Below are positions 15,954 through 22,879 of a stretch of DNA of 54,988 bases, in pieces (position 1 is the stretch's first letter; every line of letters begins with the position of its first letter). The translations under genes were made by a program, and so were the position numbers. Below the pieces are notes generated by a model. That model had not been told where the DNA came from and searched no databases. It saw only the letters and a program-made list of their open reading frames with translations. Source of the DNA: Actinomycetota bacterium (lineage in GTDB: Bacteria > Actinomycetota > Actinomycetes > Nanopelagicales > Nanopelagicaceae). The stretch is from assembly GCA_947371865.1 (NCBI GenBank), contig CANBRH010000004.1, forward strand, positions 1 to 54,988, given 5' to 3'.

Positions 15954-17630
15954 ATGAAGATTAAAAATAGTGCAGGAAGGCTTCTCGGCATCGCAGTCGT
16001 TGCGATCTTGCCAGTAGCGATTCTTGCCCCAGTGCGGGCCGCAGATACCAACCCTGTTGTGCCCATCAACTTAGTTCAACCAGCAGGTATTCCTGGAGTA
16101 CCAGCCCTTCCTTTTACTGGAGTTAAGTCCGCGGACTTCACCACTCCATCAACAATGGTTAATTTGGATATGTCATCGCAACAAGGCGTCTATGACGATT
16201 CCTTCACCATCAGCGGGAAAGCTTTACCAGCAAGCACTCCTTTGACTTTAACGTGGTCAACTTCAGATGGCACGTGGGTTACTGATATTCAACCTAACAG
16301 CGTTAATTATCTTGGAATCAAATACACCAAGTACAACGTGGATATCGCAACTGTGAGTACAGATGCATCTGGCGCTTTTTCCTACAAAGGTAAAGTTCCT
16401 CATGATTTCGGTGGCGTTCACGACATTTACGCAGTTTCCAATGGAGTTGCTTTAGGTCACGCTGGGTACCAAATCGTGCGCACACTGACCGTTTCACCAA
16501 AGAGCGGTCCAATCGGAACGCCAATTACTATTACCTACACTGGACTCGGCGCCACTTTGTACTCCGGCGGCGGAGCAGTTCACTGGGATAGCAATTATGC
16601 CGGTGAGATGCACGCACTCTGGACTCGCGGCACTGCCCAGGTAGTTATTCGCGCAGCTGGTCCTGTAGGAACTCACTATGTGGAGGTCAAGGACGCTTTG
16701 ACTTTCGCCTATTTGAATATCCTGCAATCGCCAATTCCTTTCGCCAATGGCGGAATCGTGCCTTTCAAAGTCACTAAGGATCCTGGCCCACAGGCACCAT
16801 CAGTGATTTACCCTCCAGTTGTACAGCCAACCATTACGCAACACACGACTATTGCTACGGCCGGACTTGATCCAAACACCAAGGCAGTTGCCAGTCTCTC
16901 TACCACTAGCGGTCCAATCCTGACCAAGACCACAGTTAATGTTTCGGGCTTGACCACTAGCGGACCTCACCAATTGGTGTGGGCAACTGTCGTCGGGAAC
17001 CGTGTTAACTGCACCGGCACCTGCTGGGCATACAGCGCAATTCCTCTAGGTACGGTCGATGTCAGCAATGGCACGATCAACAAGGAAGTCACCATCCCTG
17101 ACAATCTAGGTGGATGGCACGTTATTCAAATCAAGCAAGGCGATGTTATTGAAGCCCAAGCCCCGTTCTACGTTAAAGAAAGCATCATGCCTTTCTACGA
17201 CAAGAATGGAAAAGTAGTTAGCATGGGTCTGGCTAAGGCAGATAATTCAGGTTCCGCTCAAGCAATCGCAACAGGTGGCGCCGGAACTCCAACCAACAAG
17301 TTCAAAGCTGGTGAAGAAATCACCATCAGTATCAAAGGCGTAGGTTGGACTCAACTTGATAACACCTTGGCGGTTACATATGACAACGGCTACGTAGGTT
17401 ATGGCTGTGGATTCAACTCCAACGGCTACATGGTGGTTCATATCAGAGCAACTGGTGCTCCAGGAACTCACATCATCGACTTGCATCCATTGTTGTACAC
17501 ACAACAACCATCCTTCGCTAATACTCCTTACGGAATGGTTCCGGTTCTTTCAGCAGACCGTGACTCCCCAGGTTTGGCGTTGGGATATCAGATCCCTACC
17601 ATCCGCTTTGCAGTCACAATCGTTAAGTAG
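15954..17630 (+). CDS. large secreted Ig-like protein
   Basis: A 558-residue exported protein with a signal peptide ending near Val-Arg-Ala-Ala-Asp. The rest is beta-rich and seems to be several Ig-like domains. One begins with Leu-Thr-Val-Ser-Pro-Lys-Ser-Gly-Pro-Ile-Gly-Thr and another with Phe-Lys-Ala-Gly-Glu-Glu-Ile-Thr-Ile-Ser; both end with a Gly-Thr-His strand (Gly-Pro-Val-Gly-Thr-His, Gly-Ala-Pro-Gly-Thr-His). No anchor or LPxTG motif is present at the end. An AGAGG seven bases before ATG 15954 sets the start; a TTG at 15948 is possible. Third member of the secreted cluster. Confidence 0.75.
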   Translation: MKIKNSAGRLLGIAVVAILPVAILAPVRAADTNPVVPINLVQPAGIPGVPALPFTGVKSADFTTPSTMVNLDMSSQQGVYDDSFTISGKALPASTPLTLTWSTSDGTWVTDIQPNSVNYLGIKYTKYNVDIATVSTDASGAFSYKGKVPHDFGGVHDIYAVSNGVALGHAGYQIVRTLTVSPKSGPIGTPITITYTGLGATLYSGGGAVHWDSNYAGEMHALWTRGTAQVVIRAAGPVGTHYVEVKDALTFAYLNILQSPIPFANGGIVPFKVTKDPGPQAPSVIYPPVVQPTITQHTTIATAGLDPNTKAVASLSTTSGPILTKTTVNVSGLTTSGPHQLVWATVVGNRVNCTGTCWAYSAIPLGTVDVSNGTINKEVTIPDNLGGWHVIQIKQGDVIEAQAPFYVKESIMPFYDKNGKVVSMGLAKADNSGSAQAIATGGAGTPTNKFKAGEEITISIKGVGWTQLDNTLAVTYDNGYVGYGCGFNSNGYMVVHIRATGAPGTHIIDLHPLLYTQQPSFANTPYGMVPVLSADRDSPGLALGYQIPTIRFAVTIVK

Positions 17631-17655
17631 GTAGTACGGATAATTAGAAAAGTGT

Positions 17656-17673
17656 TTGCTAGCTGACTAGCAA
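17656..17673. terminator. small hairpin between convergent genes
   Basis: Perfect inverted repeat TTGCTAG-CTGA-CTAGCAA between the secreted protein and the converging transporter gene. There is no U-tract, so its role as terminator is uncertain. Confidence 0.4.
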
Positions 17674-17685
17674 GATCGCAAGGAG

Positions 17686-19842
17686 TTAAGGCCTTGTCTC
17701 TCTTTCCTCGAGAGGCGAGGCCTTTACCTTTGCCAGCCTGGCGATGGATTCTGGCAGCCACCAATTCCAACGGCCCAACAGAACCATCGCACTAGGAAGT
17801 AACAGAGCTCGAATGATTGTGGCGTCGATCAGGATGCCAATAGCCAAGCCCACACCAAGTTCTTGCAAACCAGCAAAATGACCCCAGATGAAGCCGCTCA
17901 AGGCACCTACGAGGATGATTGCGGCCGCCGATACAACTCCACCGGTCTGCGATAGCCCCGCTGTGATGGCATCCTCATTGGAATTACCCGCATCTTTCGC
18001 TTCGCGCATCCGCGAAACGATGAAGACTTCGTAGTCCATAGAGAGACCGAAAAGCACAGCAAAGAGAAAGATCAGCACCCAAATTTCGATTTGGTCCAAT
18101 CGGTAGAGTCCCAACAGAGATTTTCCCCATCCCAGGCGAAATACCAGTGCAGTGGAACCAAAGGCGAATGCAATCGAGAAGAGATCGAGCAAAATCGCCT
18201 TCACGGGCAAGATGATGGATCGAAATCCGCGAAGCAAAATTATGTAAGTAAGTAACAAGATAAGAAGCGCTACCCAAGGGGCGGAGTGCAGAATCCGAGA
18301 CACTAAATCGCTGCCTTGGGCTGGTGCTCCCGCCAAATAAATCTTTGTTCCCTTTGGAAAATTCGCAGGACTTAAGAATTGAGTTCTCAAGATTGTGACA
18401 AGTCGGTTAGTTTCCGAAGTTCCCAAAGCATGACGACCAAAGATATAGAGGCGAACATAACGTCCAGTGGAATCGACAAAGGGTGGACTCTTATCGGTGG
18501 CAACTACAAAGACTTCGGGATTTTTCAGAATTTGTTTGGAAAGCCCCATTACCTGACTCTGAATCGTGACTGATTGTGCGGATCCTTTCGAACCTAAATC
18601 GATAATCAGTTGGCTAGGAGTGATGCTGCCAACACCTGCTTTTCCAGTGATAATTGATAAAGCTTTCGAAGACTCAAGCGAAGCAGGTATCGCAGTGAGC
18701 GAGCTTGGCGTTACCTGCAGAGAAAGTAAACCCGAAGCACCGAGGAGTAGAACCAAGACTGTTGCCACAAAGATTGATTTGGGTCGTTTGATGACCCAAC
18801 GAGCCAAGCGGCGGAAGAAACCTTCTGAACTGTCGTGTTCTGTTATCAGTCCGTTGAAGAGGTGGGAGGAAATTCTTGACCGACCTAACAGGGAAAAAAG
18901 CGCTGGTTGGAGAGTGAAAGCAGCAGCCATCGACACTAGCGGGATCAAAATTCCAGCAAGTCCTAGGGATCGGACAAAAGGAATCGGAATGAGAAGCAGG
19001 GTCGCTAAACCGATGGCAACGCTGGCGCCAGAGATCGCCACTGTACGACCGGCGGTCTCCATTGTCTGGACAATTACTTGATTAAAGTCCCCATCATCCA
19101 AACGCGATTCGTGGCGAAGTCGATGCAACATGAGAAGCGAATAATCGATGGCTAAACCCAAGCCAATCAATTCCACAATATTAGGCACGTAAATAACCAT
19201 CAAAACTCGTTGAGCTATTACGTACACCAGACCAATGGCCAATGAGATAGCGGCGGCTCCGAAGAGGAATGGAATGAAAATGGCCCAACTAAAACCTAGA
19301 AAGAGTATGAGCAAAATCAGCGCCAGCCCTAAGGCGACTATTTCCCCGCGGTGGAGGTCGCTGCCGAGGATTGGAGTCACATCGCTCTTGATGGCCGGAG
19401 GACCACTGACCAGCGCTTCTCTTAATCCATATTTGTGAAGTGCCGCGCGAAGTTTGCCAGTGAAGTTGGCGGCTGTGCTGAGATCAAAGCTCGTGCTGAT
19501 GCTGGCAAAAAGCACTCCGCCTAACGCCTTCACTTGTGCGACTCGTGCTGTTGGAATTTCGGCTACCGCTCGGGTGATCTCAGTTTTGTACTTCTCGATT
19601 TGGGTCGGGGTTGCGTTCTTGAATTTGTAAAGGATGGTGAAGGAGCCTTCGACATTCTCGTGAAATGCCGATTCAAGAATCTGATCGGCCTTCGCCGACT
19701 GACTGCCAGGAACGCTCAGCGATGTGGTGAGGTGGGAATTGAGGTGCGCTCCTGCCAAGATCCCAAGGCCGAGAACTGCCAGCCAGGTGATCAGAACAAT
19801 TGCTCGAAACCGGATGACCATTCGAGTCCAGTTGGCCAGCAT
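17686..19842 (-). CDS. MMPL/RND family transporter
   Basis: Large inner-membrane exporter of 718 residues with the duplicated MMPL plan: one helix, an extracytoplasmic domain, a block of five or more helices, then a repeat of the same. The second block holds the family motif Phe-Gly-Leu-Ser-Met-Asp-Tyr-Glu-Val-Phe with the proton-relay Asp-Tyr pair; the first has Gly-Leu-Ala-Ile-Asp-Tyr-Ser. MmpL proteins use the proton gradient to export lipids or small molecules; the cargo here is unknown. ATG 19842 is chosen over a TTG at 19848 because TAAACT lies six bases before it. It follows the hydrolase gene by 38 bp on the same strand. Confidence 0.92.
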   Translation of the reverse strand: MLANWTRMVIRFRAIVLITWLAVLGLGILAGAHLNSHLTTSLSVPGSQSAKADQILESAFHENVEGSFTILYKFKNATPTQIEKYKTEITRAVAEIPTARVAQVKALGGVLFASISTSFDLSTAANFTGKLRAALHKYGLREALVSGPPAIKSDVTPILGSDLHRGEIVALGLALILLILFLGFSWAIFIPFLFGAAAISLAIGLVYVIAQRVLMVIYVPNIVELIGLGLAIDYSLLMLHRLRHESRLDDGDFNQVIVQTMETAGRTVAISGASVAIGLATLLLIPIPFVRSLGLAGILIPLVSMAAAFTLQPALFSLLGRSRISSHLFNGLITEHDSSEGFFRRLARWVIKRPKSIFVATVLVLLLGASGLLSLQVTPSSLTAIPASLESSKALSIITGKAGVGSITPSQLIIDLGSKGSAQSVTIQSQVMGLSKQILKNPEVFVVATDKSPPFVDSTGRYVRLYIFGRHALGTSETNRLVTILRTQFLSPANFPKGTKIYLAGAPAQGSDLVSRILHSAPWVALLILLLTYIILLRGFRSIILPVKAILLDLFSIAFAFGSTALVFRLGWGKSLLGLYRLDQIEIWVLIFLFAVLFGLSMDYEVFIVSRMREAKDAGNSNEDAITAGLSQTGGVVSAAAIILVGALSGFIWGHFAGLQELGVGLAIGILIDATIIRALLLPSAMVLLGRWNWWLPESIARLAKVKASPLEERETRP

Positions 19843-19880
19843 TTCCAAAGTTTAATGGGATATCAGAAGGAATCAGTTGG

Positions 19881-20570
19881 CTAGGGGAGGGGTTCTATTT
19901 TTTCCAGCTCTCGCACAAACTCTAGGAAAAATGGGTGATGGGGGTCGACAAGTTCGAAATGGCCGGCCCCTGCAATTTCGAAAAGGCGAATATCTTCACC
20001 TAAATCAAGTCGGCCATGAACATATTTGCGGGAGTGAGAAATGGGGACTCTGGCGTCATCAGTACCGTGGAAAACGATGATGGGAATACTGATGGGTCGT
20101 GAAAACGTGGGGTTGAGTTCAGGGTGATTGGACGCTGGTTCGTGTAACCAGTCGCGGACGGCATCTTCACCAAGCCTTTCGTGTTCAGTTGCTACTAAAT
20201 CTGTTACAGGTGCGAGGGTGATGACCTGGCGGATATGGAGATGTTTACTGGCGCACAGCAGCGCAAGCTGTCCACCTACAGAGAAACCAGTGAGAACTAA
20301 GTGTTCAGGCGCCAAAGTTGCAAGAAGTGAGTCAATATCCTGCAGTGTTTCCGCGGGTAAATGAGGGGAGCGGCGATATTCAGCCAGAACCACGGACCAA
20401 CCCAAGTTCGAGAGCTCTTCGGCGGTGCGACGCATATGTTCCCGGTCGTGCTGGCTTCGCCAATACCCACCATGAATAAGAACCACAGTTGGCCGTTCGG
20501 CGTTAGGTAGCCCGTATCGCTCGTAGACCTGATCTGGATCATTTCCGTAGGTGAGAGAAGTCGGCGACAT
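19881..20570 (-). CDS. alpha/beta hydrolase (esterase/formamidase-like)
   Basis: A 229-residue serine hydrolase. The oxyanion motif is His-Gly-Gly-Tyr-Trp-Arg, the nucleophile elbow Gly-Phe-Ser-Val-Gly-Gly, the acid in His-Gly-Thr-Asp-Asp-Ala-Arg-Val-Pro and the base in Gly-Ala-Gly-His-Phe-Glu. The His-Gly-Gly-Tyr-Trp signature is shared with kynurenine formamidase and BD-FAE-type esterases; substrate unknown. No kyn genes are nearby. The ATG lies six bases after TATTAT, a near-consensus -10 in a 17-bp gap shared with the divergent SDR gene. Confidence 0.88.
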   Translation of the reverse strand: MSPTSLTYGNDPDQVYERYGLPNAERPTVVLIHGGYWRSQHDREHMRRTAEELSNLGWSVVLAEYRRSPHLPAETLQDIDSLLATLAPEHLVLTGFSVGGQLALLCASKHLHIRQVITLAPVTDLVATEHERLGEDAVRDWLHEPASNHPELNPTFSRPISIPIIVFHGTDDARVPISHSRKYVHGRLDLGEDIRLFEIAGAGHFELVDPHHPFFLEFVRELEKIEPLP

Positions 20571-20587
20571 TTCGCGATAATAGCCCC
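20571..20587. promoter_or_regulatory. 17-bp divergent promoter with overlapping -10 boxes
   Basis: The whole gap between two divergent start codons is 17 bp. It holds GATAAT (20576-20581) on the plus strand and TATTAT (20582-20577) on the minus strand, overlapping by five bases, each exactly six bases from its ATG. Both genes lack an SD. The layout implies leaderless transcripts starting at the ATG in both directions and competition for one melting site; the -35 regions would lie inside the opposite coding sequences. Confidence 0.7.
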
Positions 20588-21346
20588 ATGAGTGAAACGA
20601 CCAAAGGTTATGCAATTGTTACAGGGGCCAGCAGCGGAATAGGAGCGGCGACCGCCAGGCTATTGGCCGAAAACGGTTTCTCAGTCATTGCAGCAGCCAG
20701 ACGTATGGAAAAGTTGGAAGAGCTGGCTTTGGAAAGTTCCAACATAATGCCCCTTGAATTAGACGTCACCGACCAAGCCAGCGTCGATAGCTTCACTTCT
20801 AAAGTTTCGCAGTATCCAATCTCGGTTCTTGTTAACAATGCAGGTGGCGCCTTTGACGCTCTCTCGGTGCAGAATTCCAATCCACACTCTTGGCAGAAGA
20901 CATTTGAAGTCAATGTCGTAGGCGCGGTACGAATGGTCAAAGCGATAACTCCGCTTATGATTGAAAATAAAGCAGGACATATCGTTATCGTTTCATCAAC
21001 CGCCGGTCACGTTGCTTATGAAAACGGCGGATCGTACGTGGCGGCAAAGTTCGCGGAAACCTCTTTGGCTCGCACTCTACGTCTAGAACTCAATGGACTT
21101 CCCATTCGCGTTACCGAGATTGCACCGGGCATGGTGAAAACTGACGAATTTGCAAGAACCCGATTTGAAGGTGACGTTAGCAAAGCAGCCAAGGTTTATG
21201 AAGGCGTTTCTGAACCGCTCGTTGCCGAAGACATTGCTGAAACTATTAGGTGGTGTGTGATGTTGCCGAGCCACATAAATATCGATTCGCTAGTCGTACG
21301 CCCCACAGCACAGGCTGCTAACCACAAGGTGCATCGGGTTCTTTAA
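20588..21346 (+). CDS. short-chain dehydrogenase/reductase (YdfG-like)
   Basis: Classical SDR of 252 residues. It has Thr-Gly-Ala-Ser-Ser-Gly-Ile-Gly for the cofactor, Asn-Asn-Ala-Gly, a catalytic Ser in Val-Ser-Ser-Thr-Ala-Gly, and Tyr150 and Lys154 in Ser-Tyr-Val-Ala-Ala-Lys. Basic residues after the second strand (Ala-Ala-Arg-Arg) suggest NADP(H). The overall length and the Gly-Met-Val-Lys-Thr-Asp-Glu-Phe segment fit the YdfG / serine 3-dehydrogenase-like branch. Physiological substrate unknown. The last four bases overlap the stop of the convergent phosphodiesterase gene. Confidence 0.92.
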   Translation: MSETTKGYAIVTGASSGIGAATARLLAENGFSVIAAARRMEKLEELALESSNIMPLELDVTDQASVDSFTSKVSQYPISVLVNNAGGAFDALSVQNSNPHSWQKTFEVNVVGAVRMVKAITPLMIENKAGHIVIVSSTAGHVAYENGGSYVAAKFAETSLARTLRLELNGLPIRVTEIAPGMVKTDEFARTRFEGDVSKAAKVYEGVSEPLVAEDIAETIRWCVMLPSHINIDSLVVRPTAQAANHKVHRVL

Positions 21347-22149
21347 GCTCTTTCGGCGAGGATCAGTTCAGCGATCTCTTCGGGCTTGATTGATGTCGGC
21401 CATTTTGGATTTTCCCGTCCAAAGCCAGTTGCAATGACGAACGAGTCGCGCTCTTGATCGGTGTCGCCGCCGTGACCTCCCTCATCAATATGTCCGTGAT
21501 CGGTAGTAACCACGATTAACCATTCCTCATTCAGTGATTCAACCCGAGCCTGTACTTTCGTTTCTATCTTGGCGAGAAATTCATCGATGCGAGAAATTGC
21601 CTCTATGTAGTTATTGCCCCGAATTCCATGAACATGTCCAGCTTCATCAGCACCGCAGAAGTAAACAAAACTGACATCCGGGCCGGCTTTCTCAATTGCA
21701 TAAAGCGCTGCATGAGCAACCTCGGCATCGGCGCTCTTGTATCCATGAGTCTCGCCGTCTCGTGCAATGACGCGATGCTGGTAAGCCAATTGTTGTTCGC
21801 GTCGTTCGTGAATCACCGGTCCCAGACCTGAAGGATCGACTAGAGGTGGCCAAGCGGCTGCTGCAAAAGTAGTGGTGGATTGGTCTTGGTAGAAGGCGCG
21901 ACTCAAAAAGTCTGGACGGTAGAGCAGGTTATGGCCAGAGAAGCGATTATCGGTCACCCCGTGTTGAGCATGAGTAGAGCCAGTCAAGATGGTCGACCAT
22001 CCTGGTCCGGACCACGTTGGTGCTTCAACGACTGTGGGTGCAAAGAAACCGCGCTCTTTCCATTGGCCAAGCGTGGAAGCCATATTTGAGTTGAGTGCGA
22101 TATCGAGTACGAGACCATCGATGCCAATGAGGAGAACTTTGGATTTCAT
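21343..22149 (-). CDS. alkaline-phosphatase-superfamily phosphodiesterase/nucleotide pyrophosphatase
   Basis: A 268-residue metal-dependent hydrolase. An early metal Asp is in Gly-Ile-Asp-Gly (Asp11); the nucleophile region is Ala-Pro-Thr-Trp-Ser-Gly-Pro-Gly-Trp; and Thr-Thr-Asp-His-Gly-His-Ile-Asp-Glu-Gly-Gly-His-Gly-Gly supplies metal Asp and His ligands. This is the type I phosphodiesterase / nucleotide pyrophosphatase pattern. There is no signal peptide, so it is probably cytoplasmic. ATG 22149 has TACTTT six bases upstream; a longer frame to 22203 would add 18 residues with no support. Confidence 0.87.
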   Translation of the reverse strand: MKSKVLLIGIDGLVLDIALNSNMASTLGQWKERGFFAPTVVEAPTWSGPGWSTILTGSTHAQHGVTDNRFSGHNLLYRPDFLSRAFYQDQSTTTFAAAAWPPLVDPSGLGPVIHERREQQLAYQHRVIARDGETHGYKSADAEVAHAALYAIEKAGPDVSFVYFCGADEAGHVHGIRGNNYIEAISRIDEFLAKIETKVQARVESLNEEWLIVVTTDHGHIDEGGHGGDTDQERDSFVIATGFGRENPKWPTSIKPEEIAELILAERA

Positions 22150-22206
22150 GGAGAGAAAGTAACTCAGACAGGCAATCACTTCCATTCCATCCTGAGAAGT
22201 CACAGG

Positions 22207-22848
22207 TTACTTTTTGGTAAACGATGCCTTTGAGATGGAGGCTGTGGGACTGGCTGCCGTAGATTCAATGAGTCCTGCGGTAACGATGTAACGCTTTGGC
22301 GCACTACCGAAGTATCGAAAGGGATAACAGGTGCTGAGCGTGAGTATGGCATCAGGGGTTGGAACAATTATGGTCTTGTCTGCCGCTGCTACGATTCTGA
22401 TCTTTTGGACTTCGTAAGTGAAATTGCCCGATGGAGTGCGGATATAAATGAAGTCCCCAAGTTGAACTTTTCCGAGTTGTGAAAATACGGAATCTCTGTG
22501 GCCAGCAAGTACCGAATTATTTTGTTCACCAGGCAAAACGCTCTGTACGAAATGGCCAACGCCGCGTTTGAGCTCTTTGGCATCAGTACCTTCAACAATG
22601 GCAATACTTTTGCGAATTCGAGGGATGGTAATAATTCCGAAGACATCACCGAGTTTGGGTTGAAATCTCACCGTTTTTTGAGTCGGAATCGCCGAGATTT
22701 TCATAGGAACAATTGTTGGCAAATAATCAATTCCGGAGCTGTGATTCATTTGGTAAATCTGAATACCAGAGTAAGTGACTCCACCGGCTCCGGCTCCGAG
22801 GATTAAAATCGAGACAAAAGTGAGGAGCCACCGAAGTGGTCTCCTCAC
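22207..22848 (-). CDS. sortase (class D/E-like)
   Basis: Membrane transpeptidase that cleaves a sorting signal and joins the protein to the cell wall. A basic N-terminus and one membrane helix (about residues 7-27) precede the sortase barrel. Catalytic His117 lies in Ala-Gly-His-Arg-Asp and catalytic Cys174 in Leu-Ser-Thr-Cys-Tyr-Pro, with the Arg in Ala-Pro-Lys-Arg-Tyr. The Leu-Ser-Thr-Cys pattern suits class D/E. The start is the only standard codon between the upstream gene's stop and the membrane helix (GTG at 22848); it lies inside a terminator-like hairpin. Earlier starts would overlap the upstream gene. The likely substrate is the wall protein encoded just upstream. Confidence 0.88.
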   Translation of the reverse strand: MRRPLRWLLTFVSILILGAGAGGVTYSGIQIYQMNHSSGIDYLPTIVPMKISAIPTQKTVRFQPKLGDVFGIITIPRIRKSIAIVEGTDAKELKRGVGHFVQSVLPGEQNNSVLAGHRDSVFSQLGKVQLGDFIYIRTPSGNFTYEVQKIRIVAAADKTIIVPTPDAILTLSTCYPFRYFGSAPKRYIVTAGLIESTAASPTASISKASFTKK

Positions 22849-22852
22849 TTTT
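22816..22852 (-). terminator. terminator-like hairpin overlapping the sortase start
   Basis: On the minus strand a 12-bp stem (AAAAGTGAGGAG with CTCCTCACTTTT) is extended, after a one-base bulge, by CCAC-TTCG-GTGG. The inner loop is a C(UUCG)G tetraloop on this strand only, which supports an RNA function in the minus direction. It begins about 27 bases after the wall-protein stop. The tail is TTTTGTC, a moderate U-tract. The GTG start of the sortase (22848-22846) lies in the 5' arm. Confidence 0.75.
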
Positions 22853-22879
22853 TTATATCGCTTTATTATTGAACCCTTT

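Noticed and set aside
18566..19081. A 171-residue plus-strand frame.
   Set aside because: Antisense inside the MmpL gene, rich in Arg/Ser/Pro as expected for a shadow frame.
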